NCBI RefSeq assembly: GCF_011303755.1
Contig: NZ_CP049885.1
Span: forward strand, 336,001 to 400,000
Source: Acidovorax sp. HDW3
Lineage (GTDB): Bacteria; Pseudomonadota; Gammaproteobacteria; Burkholderiales; Burkholderiaceae_C
Reading direction: 5' to 3'
DNA length: 64,000 bases
Part shown: positions 15,208-26,560 of the stretch, one piece after another
Numbering within the stretch: position 1 is the first letter of the stretch
Layout of the letters: each line of letters starts with the position of its first letter
Made by a program: the position numbers and the translations under genes
Notes under the pieces: generated by a model
Databases searched by the model: none
What the model saw: the letters and a program-made list of their open reading frames with translations, nothing else
Told to the model about the DNA's origin: nothing

Positions 15208-17190
15208 ATGCAATGGCACAAGATTTTGACACCGCTGCTGGCCGCCGCCTGCCTGGGCGCCGCCAGCCCCGCCACCTGGGCCCAGAACGCGGGCGACGAG
15301 GTGCTGCTGCAGATGCAGCAGGCGTTTCGCAAGGGTGAGCGCAAAAAGCTCAGCCAGCTGCTGGCGCAGGCCGGCGGCCACCCGCTCGAACCCTGGGCCG
15401 CCTACTGGGAGCTGCGCGCGCGCCTCGATGAGGCGCAGCCGCAGGAGCTGCAGGACTTTTTCACGCGCTACGCCGGCAGCTACCAGGAAGACCGGCTGCG
15501 CAACGACTGGCTGCTGCTCTTGGGCCAGCGCCGCGACTGGGCGCGCTTTGCCGAGGTGCACCCGCAGTACCGCATGGGCGACGACCGCGAGGTGCGCTGC
15601 TACGCGCTCTACGTCGATCTGCTGCGCGGCCAGGCGCCGGCGCAGATAGAGAACCAGGCGCGCAGCCTGTGGTACGCGCAGCGCGACGCCGACGACGGCT
15701 GCACGCGCCTGGTGGGCCAGCTCTACAGCGACAAGAAAATCAGCGAGGCCGACATCTGGCGTCGCGCCCAGCAGGCGATGGAGGCCGGGCGCTCGCGCGC
15801 CGTGCGCGACGCCGTGGCCATGGTCTCCAGCGACGCGCTGCCCGAGCTGGCGCAGCTGCAGGCATCGCCCACCAAATACCTCACGGGCCGCGCCACGGCG
15901 GTGAGCCACCTGCGCCGCGAACTGGTGGCGCTGGCGCTCATCAAGCTCGCCACCAGCGACTACGAGGCCGCCGCCCGCCTGCTGGAACAAAAATGGGGCC
16001 CGCAGCTGAGCGTGCAGGAGCGCAACCAGGTCTGGGGCGTGATCGGCAAGCGCGCCGCGCAGCGCCTGTCGGACGAGGCCCCGGGCTACTTCGCCCAGGT
16101 CAGCCGCGATGCCGACCTGAGCGACGAGCTGCTGGCCTGGAAGGCGCGCGCCGCGCTGCGCGCCGGGCAGTGGAAGGCCGTGCGCCAGGCGATCGACGCC
16201 ATGAGCGAGGCCGGGCGTGCCGACAGCACCTGGGTGTATTGGAAGGCGCGCGCCCTGCTCGCCGGCCGCCCGGGCGAGGCCGAGCGCCAGCAGGCGCAGC
16301 AGCTGCTGCACAGCATTGCCAGCGCGCGCGGCTTTTACGAGCAGCTGGCGCTGGAGGAGCTGGGTCAGCCCATCATGCTGCCGCTGGCGCCCGCACCCCT
16401 GACGGCGGCAGAAAAGGCCGCTGCCCAGGCCAACCCGGCGCTGCAGCGCGGCCTGTACGCCATCCAGATCGGCCTGCGCAGCGAGGGCGTGCGCGAGTGG
16501 AACTACGCCACCAACCTGCACCAAAGCGGCGGCATGGGCGACCGCGAGCTGCTCGCCGCCGCCGACCTGGCCTGCCAGCAGCAGGTGTGGGACCGCTGCA
16601 TCAACACCAGCGAGCGCACGCGTGACGTGGTGGACATGGGCCAGCGCTACCCGACGCCGTTTCGCGCCCAGGTGCTCGAGCGTGCACGCGGCATCGGCTT
16701 GGACCCGGCCTACGTCTATGGCCTGATCCGCCAGGAAAGCCGCTTCATCATGGATGCGCGCTCGGGCGTGGGCGCTTCCGGCCTGATGCAGGTCATGCCG
16801 GCGACGGCGCGCTGGACGGCCAAGAAAATCGGCCTGGCGGGCTTTAGCCCCGAGCAAATCACCGACCGCGACACCAACATCACCATCGGTACCGCCTACC
16901 TCAAGCTGGCGCTGGACGACTTCGCCGGCTCCATGCCGCTGGCCGCCGCCGCCTACAACGCCGGCCCCGGGCGCCCGCGCAACTGGCGCAACGGCCCGCT
17001 GCTCGACGCCGCCATCTGGGCCGAGAACGTGCCCTTTACCGAGACGCGCGACTACGTGAAAAAGGTGCTGGCCAACACCGTGAACTACGCCGCCTTGCTC
17101 AGCGGCGCGCCGCAGTCGCTCAAGGCGCGCCTGGGCCAGATTGGGCCGCGCGACGCGGCCCAGCCCGAGCCGTACCGCGATTTGCCCTGA
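15208..17190 (+). CDS. slt: Soluble lytic murein transglycosylase
   Basis: Periplasmic exolytic transglycosylase releasing anhydro-muropeptides. The 660-residue precursor has a signal peptide (KILTPLLAAACLGAASPATWAQ), a long alpha-superhelical U-domain and a C-terminal SLT domain. Visible are YGLIRQESRF with the catalytic Glu at about residue 510, GASGLMQVMPATAR, NITIGTAYL and AAYNAGPGRPRNW. Its products feed the recycling route that includes anmK in this window. It is divergent from the cyclo-ligase gene with a 15-base gap and has only a weak ribosome-binding site. Confidence 0.95.
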   Translation: MQWHKILTPLLAAACLGAASPATWAQNAGDEVLLQMQQAFRKGERKKLSQLLAQAGGHPLEPWAAYWELRARLDEAQPQELQDFFTRYAGSYQEDRLRNDWLLLLGQRRDWARFAEVHPQYRMGDDREVRCYALYVDLLRGQAPAQIENQARSLWYAQRDADDGCTRLVGQLYSDKKISEADIWRRAQQAMEAGRSRAVRDAVAMVSSDALPELAQLQASPTKYLTGRATAVSHLRRELVALALIKLATSDYEAAARLLEQKWGPQLSVQERNQVWGVIGKRAAQRLSDEAPGYFAQVSRDADLSDELLAWKARAALRAGQWKAVRQAIDAMSEAGRADSTWVYWKARALLAGRPGEAERQQAQQLLHSIASARGFYEQLALEELGQPIMLPLAPAPLTAAEKAAAQANPALQRGLYAIQIGLRSEGVREWNYATNLHQSGGMGDRELLAAADLACQQQVWDRCINTSERTRDVVDMGQRYPTPFRAQVLERARGIGLDPAYVYGLIRQESRFIMDARSGVGASGLMQVMPATARWTAKKIGLAGFSPEQITDRDTNITIGTAYLKLALDDFAGSMPLAAAAYNAGPGRPRNWRNGPLLDAAIWAENVPFTETRDYVKKVLANTVNYAALLSGAPQSLKARLGQIGPRDAAQPEPYRDLP

Positions 17191-17207
17191 ATTTCAGGAT
17201 GAAAATG

Positions 17208-17256
17208 GCGTGTAAGGCACGCCAGTAAAGCGCGAGCAGCTATTAAAAATATAGCA
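17208..17256 (-). repeat. Dispersed palindromic repeat, copy 4 (slt/hexR)
   Basis: Plus strand reads AGTAAAGCGCGAGCAGCTAT, TAAAAATATAGCA at its right end, with the arm GGCGTGTAAGGCACGCC on the left. It lies between two convergent stops, 17 bases after slt and 2 bases before the hexR stop. It may serve as their shared terminator. Confidence 0.7.
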
Positions 17257-17258
17257 AA

Positions 17259-18104
17259 TCAGGCGTAGCGCTTGGCCCGCAGGTTGTCTTTCATCTGCTG
17301 CAGCAGCGGCTGCAGCGCCGGGCCGATGCGCAGCGCCACGCAGGTGGCGAGCACGTCGATCACCAGCAGGTGCAGCAGGCGCGAGACCATGGGGCTGTAG
17401 CGGTCGTAGCCCTCGGGGTGGTCGGCGGCGAGGTGGATGGCGCAGGCGCTGGCCAGGGGCGAGCCGCTGGCGGTGATGGCAATCGTGGTGGCGCCGTTCT
17501 TGCGTGCGATGTCGGCCGCGTCCATCAGGTCGCGCGTGCGCCCGGAGTTGCTGATGATGAGGGCGCAGTCGCCGGGGCCGAGCAGCGTCGCGCTCATCAC
17601 CTGCATGTGGCCGTCGCTCGCCGAGATGCTGGTCACGCCCAGGCGAAAGAACTTGTGCTGCGCATCCTGCGCCACGATGCCGGAGTTGCCGGCGCCGTAG
17701 ATTTCAATGCGCCGCCCCGTCTGCCAGGTGGCGGCAATGGCTTCGGCCGCCTGCTGCACGGCGGCCGTGCTGGCGGCGTTGCGGTACTGCAAAAAAGCGG
17801 CGACGGCGTTGTCCACCACCTTCACCAGCACGTCGCCGGTCTTGTCGTCGGCGTCCACGCTGCGGTGGATGAAGGGCACGCCCTCGCTCACGCTGCCGGC
17901 GAGCTTGAGCTTGAAATCGGCCAGGCCGTCGTAGCCCATGCTGCGGCAAAAGCGCACCACGGTGGGCTTGCTCACGTGCGCGCGCGCCGCCAGCTCGCGC
18001 ACCGGCAGGCGGGCAAAGGCGCGGGCGTCGTGCAGCACGAGGCGGGCCACACGCTGCTCGGCGGGCGCCAGCGAGGGCAGGGAGGCGGTGATGCGGTCGA
18101 GCAT
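17259..18104 (-). CDS. hexR: RpiR/HexR family transcriptional regulator
   Basis: 281-residue regulator: an N-terminal HTH_6 domain (MLDRITASLPSLAPAEQRVA, then HVSKPTVVRFCRSMGYDG as recognition region) and a C-terminal SIS sugar-phosphate binding domain (YGAGNSGIVAQDAQHKFFRLG, ISNSGRTRDLMDAA). HexR proteins sense 2-keto-3-deoxy-6-phosphogluconate and control Entner-Doudoroff and central carbon genes. The start at MLDRI matches the family; the longer frame to 18176 lacks support. It is divergent from tal, with pgi two genes further, which fits a central-carbon regulator. A near-palindrome at 18142-18156 may be its operator. Confidence 0.88.
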   Translation of the reverse strand: MLDRITASLPSLAPAEQRVARLVLHDARAFARLPVRELAARAHVSKPTVVRFCRSMGYDGLADFKLKLAGSVSEGVPFIHRSVDADDKTGDVLVKVVDNAVAAFLQYRNAASTAAVQQAAEAIAATWQTGRRIEIYGAGNSGIVAQDAQHKFFRLGVTSISASDGHMQVMSATLLGPGDCALIISNSGRTRDLMDAADIARKNGATTIAITASGSPLASACAIHLAADHPEGYDRYSPMVSRLLHLLVIDVLATCVALRIGPALQPLLQQMKDNLRAKRYA

Positions 18105-18141
18105 GGGCAGTCGGTGGCGGCGGGGGGAGGCTGGCGCCGAA

Positions 18142-18156
18142 TGTAACGCGGTTTCA
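18142..18156. promoter_or_regulatory. Candidate HexR operator
   Basis: TGTAAC-GCG-GTTTCA in the 123-bp hexR/tal gap is a 6-3-6 inverted repeat with one mismatch. Known HexR sites have the form TGTA(N)TTACA. Only the palindrome and its position support this. Confidence 0.35.
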
Positions 18157-18227
18157 ACGCCTGGCGGGGCATACACTTGGGCCGCCGCCTTGTCGGCGAC
18201 CGCTATTCGTTACAGGACAACACAGGC

Positions 18228-19175
18228 ATGAACCAGCTCGACGCACTCAAGCAATGGACCACCGTGGTCGCCGATACGGGCGACTTTCACCAGCTGGCGC
18301 AGTTCCAGCCGCGCGACGCCACCACCAACCCGTCGCTGATCCTCAAGGCGGTGCAAAAGCCCGAGTACGCGCCGCTGCTGCAGGCCACCGTGGCGCGCTA
18401 CCGGGGGCAGGCGCTCGACGCCGTCATCGACCGCCTGCTGGTGCGTTTTGGCTGCGAGATCCTGGCGCAGATCCCGGGCCGCGTCTCGACCGAGGTCGAT
18501 GCCCGCCTGTCGTTTGATACGGCGGCCACCGTGGCGCGGGCCGAGCGCCTGATCGAGCTCTACCAGGGCGAGGGCGTGCACATCGACCGCGTGCTCATCA
18601 AAATCGCCGCCACCTGGGAGGGCATCGAGGCGGCGCGCAAGCTCGAAAGCAAAGGCATCCACACCAACCTCACGCTGCTGTTCTCCTTTGCCCAGGCGGT
18701 GGCCTGCGGTCAGGCCAAGGTGCAGCTGATTTCGCCCTTCGTCGGGCGCATTTATGACTGGTACAAGAAGCAGGCCGGCAGCGGGTGGGACGAGGCCGCC
18801 ATGGCCGGCGCCAACGATCCGGGCGTGCGTTCGGTGCGCAAGATTTTCGAGTTCTACAAGCACTTCGGCGTTGCCACCGAGGTCATGGGTGCGAGCTTTC
18901 GCAACGTGGGCCAGATCCAGGCGCTCGCGGGCTGCGATCTGCTGACCATCGCCCCCGAGCTGCTGGCGCAGCTGGCAAACAACGATGCGCCGCTGCCCTG
19001 TGCGCTCGACGCCGAGGCCGCCCGGCACCAGGCGCAGCCCTTTGTGCAGTACGACGAGGCGGGCTTTCGCTACGCCCTCAACGAAGACGCCATGGCGACC
19101 GAAAAGCTGGCCGAGGGCATCCGCGCCTTTGCCGCTGACGCGCTCAAACTCGAACAGCTCGTGCTGGCCGCCTGA
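18228..19175 (+). CDS. tal: Transaldolase
   Basis: Pentose-phosphate enzyme transferring a dihydroxyacetone unit between sugar phosphates. The 315-residue TalB-type protein has [12 protein letters not shown], the Schiff-base lysine in [24 protein letters not shown] and [12 protein letters not shown]. The ATG at 18228 is the standard family start (MNQLDALKQ). It is followed by the FabH-like gene and pgi on the same strand and probably shares regulation with them through HexR. Confidence 0.97.
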   Translation: MNQLDALKQWTTVVADTGDFHQLAQFQPRDATTNPSLILKAVQKPEYAPLLQATVARYRGQALDAVIDRLLVRFGCEILAQIPGRVSTEVDARLSFDTAATVARAERLIELYQGEGVHIDRVLIKIAATWEGIEAARKLESKGIHTNLTLLFSFAQAVACGQAKVQLISPFVGRIYDWYKKQAGSGWDEAAMAGANDPGVRSVRKIFEFYKHFGVATEVMGASFRNVGQIQALAGCDLLTIAPELLAQLANNDAPLPCALDAEAARHQAQPFVQYDEAGFRYALNEDAMATEKLAEGIRAFAADALKLEQLVLAA

Positions 19176-19240
19176 TTGCTACGAACCTCGTAAACTCGCG
19201 TGTTACGCCCGCATGACGGGTGGCTCCCATTTTTTCTTTT

Positions 19241-20359
19241 ATGCACCAAGTCGTCATCAGCGGCACCGGCCTGTACCAGCCGCCCTACACCATCAGCAAC
19301 GCCGAGTTGGTCGAAGCGTTCAACCGCTACGTCGATCAGGAAAACGCGCGCCATGCCGCCGCCATCGAGGCCGGCACGCGTGCGCCGCTGGCGCATTCGA
19401 GCGTTGAATTCATCGAGAAAGCCTCCGGCATCCGCCAGCGCTACGTGCTGGAGAAAACCGGCATCCTCGACCCGGCGCGCATGTACCCGCATTACGCCGA
19501 GCGCGCCGACGACCAGCTCTCGCTCATGGCCGAGATCGCTGTCGCCGCCGCCGAGCAGGCGCTGGCGCAGGCCGGCAAGAGCGGCGCCGACGTCGATATG
19601 GTGCTGTGCGCGGCCTCGAACATGCAGCGCGCCTACCCGGCGATGGCGGTCGAGATCCAGCAGGCGCTGGGCGCGGGCGGCTACGGCTTTGACATGAACG
19701 TGGCCTGCTCCTCGGCCACCTTCGCCCTCGAGCAGGCGGTCAACGCCGTGCGCACCGGCAGCGTGCGCTGCGCGCTGGTGGTCAACCCCGAAATCACCTC
19801 CGGCCACCACGCCTGGAATGACCGCGACTGCCATTTCATCTTCGGCGACGTGTGTACGGCGCTACTGATCGAGCGCGCCGACCTGGCCACCGCCGCCGAC
19901 ACCTGGGAGGTGCTGGGCACGCAGCTGGCGACGCAGTTCTCCAACAACATCCGCAACAACTTCGGTTTCTTGAACCGCAGCGAAGACAGCGACCCGAACG
20001 CCCGCGACAAGACCTTCCGCCAGGAAGGGCGCAAGGTGTTCAAGGAGGTGGTGCCGATCGCCTCGGCGCACATCGAGTCGCACCTGGCGGCGCTGGCGCT
20101 GCAGCCGGCGCAGGTGCGCCGCTACTGGCTGCACCAGGCCAACCAGAGCATGAACCAGCTGGTGATCAAGAAGCTCGTCGGCGAGGCCAGCGCCGAGCGC
20201 GCGCCGCTGATCCTCGACGAGTTCGCCAACACCGCCTCGGCCGGCTCCATCATTGCCTTTCACAAGCACCGCGCCGATCTGCAGGCGGGCGATGCCGGCG
20301 TCATCTGCTCCTTTGGCGCCGGTTACTCCGTTGGCAGCGTAGTCGTGCGCAAGCGCTGA
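19241..20359 (+). CDS. FabH-like beta-ketoacyl-ACP synthase III (long form)
   Basis: 372-residue thiolase-fold enzyme condensing an acyl-CoA or acyl-ACP with malonyl-ACP. The catalytic triad is visible: Cys in VACSSATFALEQ (C156), His in WLHQANQSMNQ (H298) and Asn in FANTASAGS (N330). It is longer than canonical FabH (about 317) because of extra sequence around residues 30-90 (RYVDQENARHAAAIEAG) and 220-265. The ATG at 19241 starts directly at the conserved VVISGTGLY; a GTG at 19220 is possible. Its stop overlaps the pgi start (TGATG), so it is coupled to a glycolytic gene, which is unusual. The substrate is unknown. Confidence 0.85.
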   Translation: MHQVVISGTGLYQPPYTISNAELVEAFNRYVDQENARHAAAIEAGTRAPLAHSSVEFIEKASGIRQRYVLEKTGILDPARMYPHYAERADDQLSLMAEIAVAAAEQALAQAGKSGADVDMVLCAASNMQRAYPAMAVEIQQALGAGGYGFDMNVACSSATFALEQAVNAVRTGSVRCALVVNPEITSGHHAWNDRDCHFIFGDVCTALLIERADLATAADTWEVLGTQLATQFSNNIRNNFGFLNRSEDSDPNARDKTFRQEGRKVFKEVVPIASAHIESHLAALALQPAQVRRYWLHQANQSMNQLVIKKLVGEASAERAPLILDEFANTASAGSIIAFHKHRADLQAGDAGVICSFGAGYSVGSVVVRKR

Positions 20360-21918
20360 TGGCGGCGCCCTTCCTGCGCTGCGACCAGAGCGCTGCCTGG
20401 CCCCAGCTGCAGGCGCACGCCCAGCAGCTGCAAGACCTGGACATGCGCCGCGCCTTCGCCCAGGACGGCGGGCGCTTTGCCCACTTCAGCCAGCAGGCGC
20501 CGGGGGTGTTTGCCGACCTGTCAAAAAATCTCTGGCAGCCGCAGACCGAGGCCCTGCTGCTGGCCATGGCGGCCGAGTGCGGCCTGGCGGCGCAGCGCGA
20601 CGCCATGTTTGCCGGCGAGGCCATCAACCGCACCGAGGATCGCGCCGTGCTGCACACCCTGCTGCGCCGCCCGCGTGGCCTGGCGCTGGCGGGAGACCAG
20701 CCCTGGCTGGCGCAGGCGCTGCACGAAGTGCACGCCACGCTCGACGCCATGCTCGCCTTTGCCGAGCAGGTGCGCGCCGACGCGGCCATCACCGACATCG
20801 TCAACATCGGCATCGGCGGCTCGGACCTGGGGCCGCAGATGGTGGTGCGCGCGCTCGACGCCTACACCCAGCCCGGCCAGCGCCTGCACTTCGTCTCCAA
20901 CATCGACGGCCACGAGCTGCAATCCGTGCTGCGCCGGCTGCGGCCCGAGAACACCTTGTTCCTGGTCGCCTCCAAGACCTTCACCACGCTGGAGACCATG
21001 ACCAACGCGCGCTCCGCGCTGGCCTGGTTCCAGGCCCAGGGCGGGCAGGACGTGGCGCGGCATTTTGCCGCCCTCACCGCCTGCCCGGAGAAGGCGGCGG
21101 CCTGGGGCATTCGCACCACCTTTGGCTTCTGGGATTGGGTGGGCGGGCGCTATTCGCTGTGGTCGGCCATTGGCCTGCCGATTGCCATTGCCATTGGCAG
21201 CGCCGGCTTTCGCCAGCTGCTGGCCGGCGCCCATGCCATGGACATGCATTTTTGCCAGGCGCCGCTGGCGGCCAACCTGCCACTGCGCCTGGCCTTGCTC
21301 GATATCTGGTACCGCAATTTTCTCGGCTTCGGCAGCCGCTGCATTGCCCCTTACCACGCGGGCCTGCAGCGCCTGCCAGCGTACTTGCAGCAGCTGGAAA
21401 TGGAGAGCAACGGCAAGGGCGTGGACATGGCGGGCCAGCCCCTGCCCATGGCCACGGCCCCCATTCTCTGGGGCGAGCCCGGCTGCAACGGCCAGCACGC
21501 CTTTTTCCAGATGCTGCACCAGGGGCGCGACCGCTTGCCGCTGGAAATCATTGCCGTGCACCAGGCGGCGCACGCCCTGCCCGGCCACCACCGGCTGCTG
21601 CTGGCGAACGCCCTGGCGCAGGCGCAGGCACTGCTCGTGGGGCGCAGCAGCGCCTGCGGCCACCGCCACTTTCCGGGCAACCGCCCGAGCAGCTTCTTCG
21701 TCCTCGATGCGCTCACGCCCGAGACCCTGGGCGCCTACCTGGCGCTGCAGGAGCACCGCGTGTTCTGCAGCGGCGCGCTCTGGGGCATCAACAGCTTTGA
21801 CCAGTGGGGCGTGGAGCTGGGCAAGCAGCTGGCGCTGGAGCTGGTGGCGGGCCTGGAGGGCGGCGCCCTCGATGGGCTCGATGCCTCCACCGCCGGGCTG
21901 ATTGCGCATCTGATTTAA
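20359..21918 (+). CDS. pgi: Glucose-6-phosphate isomerase
   Basis: Interconverts glucose-6-P and fructose-6-P. The 519-residue protein has IGIGGSDLGPQM, ASKTFTTLETMTNA, FGFWDWVGGRYS, EMESNGKGVDM, GEPGCNGQHAFFQMLHQG and GINSFDQWGVELGK. The ATG at 20359 overlaps the stop of the FabH-like gene. It is followed by a strong bidirectional terminator facing groEL. A role under HexR together with tal is an inference from position. Confidence 0.97.
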   Translation: MAAPFLRCDQSAAWPQLQAHAQQLQDLDMRRAFAQDGGRFAHFSQQAPGVFADLSKNLWQPQTEALLLAMAAECGLAAQRDAMFAGEAINRTEDRAVLHTLLRRPRGLALAGDQPWLAQALHEVHATLDAMLAFAEQVRADAAITDIVNIGIGGSDLGPQMVVRALDAYTQPGQRLHFVSNIDGHELQSVLRRLRPENTLFLVASKTFTTLETMTNARSALAWFQAQGGQDVARHFAALTACPEKAAAWGIRTTFGFWDWVGGRYSLWSAIGLPIAIAIGSAGFRQLLAGAHAMDMHFCQAPLAANLPLRLALLDIWYRNFLGFGSRCIAPYHAGLQRLPAYLQQLEMESNGKGVDMAGQPLPMATAPILWGEPGCNGQHAFFQMLHQGRDRLPLEIIAVHQAAHALPGHHRLLLANALAQAQALLVGRSSACGHRHFPGNRPSSFFVLDALTPETLGAYLALQEHRVFCSGALWGINSFDQWGVELGKQLALELVAGLEGGALDGLDASTAGLIAHLI

Positions 21919-21930
21919 AAAACAGGCGCA

Positions 21931-21966
21931 AAAAAAGGGCCGCAGCTGCGGCCCTTTTGTTTTTGG
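21931..21966. terminator. Bidirectional terminator between pgi and groEL
   Basis: A perfect 26-base palindrome (21933-21958), with half AAAAGGGCCGCAG, has an A-run on the left and a T-run on the right (TTTTGTTTTT). It can stop both the rightward pgi transcript and the leftward groEL transcript. Confidence 0.93.
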
Positions 21967-21982
21967 CGCAAGGCCGGGCTGA

Positions 21983-23641
<1,659 letters not shown>

Positions 23642-23662
23642 CTACGAATTTGAATGAAATAC

Positions 23663-23710
23663 GGTTCTAGCGCCCGTCAATCAAGCGCTAGCAGCTATCA
23701 ATTAAATAGC
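23663..23710 (-). repeat. Dispersed palindromic repeat, copy 5 (groES/groEL spacer)
   Basis: Plus strand GGTTCTAGCGCCCGTCAATC, AAGCGCTAGCAGCTATCAAT and TAAATAGC: minus orientation. It lies 7 bases after the groES stop, inside an operon, so in this place it cannot be a full terminator; it could set the groES:groEL ratio or RNA stability. Confidence 0.8.
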
Positions 23711-23717
23711 GATCGGC

Positions 23718-24008
23718 TTATTTCTCGACGACGGCGAACAGGTCGTCTTCTTTCATGACCAGCAGCTCTTCGCCGTTCATCTTCACGGTTTGGCCGCTGT
23801 ATTTGCCGAACAGCACGCGGTCGCCGACCTTGACGGTCAGGGCGCTGAGTTCGCCCTTGTCGTTGCGCTTGCCCGGGCCGACGGCCAGCACTTCACCCTG
23901 GTCGGGCTTCTCGGCGGCGTTGTCGGGGATGACGATGCCCGAGGCCGTCTTGGTTTCGTTTTCGAGGCGCTTGACGATCACGCGATCGGCGAGGGGACGA
24001 AGGTTCAT
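23718..24008 (-). CDS. groS: Co-chaperonin GroES (Hsp10)
   Basis: 96-residue lid of the GroEL chamber. It shows [18 protein letters not shown], the mobile loop [28 protein letters not shown] and [19 protein letters not shown]. The ATG at 24008 has AGGAG just upstream; the longer frame to 24161 runs through the promoter and is not real. A CIRCE operator and a heat-shock type promoter precede it. Confidence 0.99.
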   Translation of the reverse strand: MNLRPLADRVIVKRLENETKTASGIVIPDNAAEKPDQGEVLAVGPGKRNDKGELSALTVKVGDRVLFGKYSGQTVKMNGEELLVMKEDDLFAVVEK

Positions 24009-24085
24009 GGTTTCTCCTGAAGATGTACCAAGGGGTGGACCGAACCAGCCTGCAACAGGCTGGCGAATGCATGGGAGGGGTGTTG

Positions 24086-24112
24086 TTAGCACTCGACCCC
24101 AACGAGTGCTAA
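24086..24112. promoter_or_regulatory. CIRCE operator (HrcA binding site)
   Basis: A perfect TTAGCACTC - 9 bases - GAGTGCTAA (24086-24094 and 24104-24112), matching the CIRCE consensus in full. It sits about 78 bases upstream of the groES start, so HrcA represses groESL. hrcA itself is not in the window. Confidence 0.97.
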
Positions 24113-24140
24113 TGATAAGGGCGATTGCGGCGGTTTCAAG
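24112..24140 (-). promoter_or_regulatory. groESL promoter (heat-shock sigma type, overlapping a sigma-70 type)
   Basis: On the minus strand CTTGAAA (24140-24134) is followed after 12 bases by CCCTTAT (24121-24115), close to the sigma-32 pattern. The same stretch reads TTGAAA - 16 bases - TATCAT for a sigma-70 promoter. The -10 end touches the CIRCE operator, and the -35 starts 17 bases after the nadM stop. This suggests dual control by sigma-32 and HrcA. Confidence 0.75.
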
Positions 24141-24157
24141 AGCCGGGGTTGTGCGTG

Positions 24158-25183
24158 TCAACCCAGGGGCAGGAACTGGCGCAGGACGTGGAAGTGGTCT
24201 TCAAAGAAGGCATCTTCGAGCGCCGCCAGGCTGGCGATGGGCTGCCACTGCGCCTGCGCCGCATCGTCGCCGCCGCGCACCGGCGGCAGGGCAGCGGCGC
24301 CAAGATCGAAGTAATGCACGTGCGTCACGGTGCGCCCGCGCTGGCTGCGCCCGGGGTGGTCAAACACCCGCACGGCCTGCAGCGCGGCCTGCATGGCCGC
24401 AGCATCGAGCGGCCAATGCGTTTCTTCCTGCAGCTCGCGCAGGCAGGACTGCCACAGCGTGTCCTGCGGCTCCAGAAAGCCCCCGGGCAGCGCCCACAGG
24501 CCCTTGCCCGGGGCGTGGGCGCGGCGAATCAGCAGCACCCGGTCCTGGCAGCGCAGCACGGCGTCCACCGTCACGAACACCGGCGGGTAGGGCGCGCCGG
24601 CCCAGCTGGCGCGGTAGGCGCGCAGCACCTGCCATTCCTCCTGCAGGGCGGCGTAGGCCGGCAGTTGGGCAAAGGCGGCCAGCCAGGCCAGGGTGCTGGC
24701 AGGCATCTGCTCGGCCAGTGGCGCCAGGGCGGCGGGGCTGTTGAAATAGGCGTCGCGGATGGCGGTGGCGTCGATGGCGCCCTGGCGCTCCATGCGGATC
24801 AGCTCCCAGCCCGGGAAGGCGCGCAGGTAGTTGCTGCTGGCATCCTTGAAATGGCCGACCAGGCCGATGCGCGCCCCGGGCGTGGTGTGTGCCGCCACCG
24901 CCTGTTGCACCGCTTGCTGCACGGCCTGGGCCCAGCGCGGCTCGTCGTAGTAGTCGCGCACGGGCAGCACGGTCAGGCGGGCCTGCTCCGCCTCGGGCAG
25001 GGCGGCGCGCAGCAGGGCGGCGCGCTCTTGCCAGGTAAAGGGGTTCTTCGGGCTGCGCGCCTGGTGCGCCGAGCCCACGACCACCACCACCTGCCGCGCC
25101 TGCGCCAGCGCCGCCTGCAGCAGTGCCAGATGGCCGTGGTGCACGGGCTGGAAGCGGCCAATGAGGACGGCGGTGTCGAGCAT
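24158..25183 (-). CDS. nadM: Bifunctional nicotinamide-nucleotide adenylyltransferase / Nudix hydrolase
   Basis: 341-residue fusion. The N-terminal NMN adenylyltransferase has [14 protein letters not shown] (HxGH motif) and an ISTxxxR-like ATAIRDAYF. The C-terminal Nudix domain has the Nudix-box series [22 protein letters not shown]. This is the architecture known for NadM-Nudix proteins that make NAD from NMN and hydrolyse ADP-ribose-type compounds. The start at 25183 is 2 codons before the nucleotide-binding strand. It lies between metK upstream and the groESL promoter downstream, with a dispersed repeat in front. Confidence 0.95.
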   Translation of the reverse strand: MLDTAVLIGRFQPVHHGHLALLQAALAQARQVVVVVGSAHQARSPKNPFTWQERAALLRAALPEAEQARLTVLPVRDYYDEPRWAQAVQQAVQQAVAAHTTPGARIGLVGHFKDASSNYLRAFPGWELIRMERQGAIDATAIRDAYFNSPAALAPLAEQMPASTLAWLAAFAQLPAYAALQEEWQVLRAYRASWAGAPYPPVFVTVDAVLRCQDRVLLIRRAHAPGKGLWALPGGFLEPQDTLWQSCLRELQEETHWPLDAAAMQAALQAVRVFDHPGRSQRGRTVTHVHYFDLGAAALPPVRGGDDAAQAQWQPIASLAALEDAFFEDHFHVLRQFLPLG

Positions 25184-25188
25184 GTGTT

Positions 25189-25244
25189 TGCTATGAAAAA
25201 TATAGCTGCTAGCGCTTGGTGGATAAGCGCTGGCGGCTATTTTT
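25189..25244 (+). repeat. Dispersed palindromic repeat, copy 6 (metK/nadM)
   Basis: Reads TGCTATGAAAAATATAGCTG, CTAGCGCTTGGTGGATAAGC and GCTGGCGGCTATTTTT. This is one of the best copies and defines the consensus well. It ends one base before the metK stop codon (25246) and begins 5 bases before the nadM start. Confidence 0.85.
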
Positions 25245-25245
25245 C

Positions 25246-26427
<1,182 letters not shown>

Positions 26428-26560
26428 TTGAATAAACTCCACAGGTTGCAGCATTTTGGGCGTTGCCCTTGCTCTGGGAGCTTGGCGAACGCTTTAGCAG
26501 TTTTGTTTACCGTCGCCCTGCAAGTTGCTCATTTAACTCGGCGACCAAGCCTGTATTTTA

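Noticed and set aside
14620..16857. 745-codon minus-strand frame over slt, and many other long antisense frames (for example 511-1674, 58211-61090)
   Set aside because: They are shadows of real genes in high-GC DNA: low-complexity Ala/Arg/Gly/His composition and no family motifs. Only the last 190 codons of the 14620 frame (the cyclo-ligase) are real.
26428..26560. SAM riboswitch upstream of metK
   Set aside because: I looked for a known SAM/SAH motif pattern and saw none; the region looks like an ordinary divergent promoter region.
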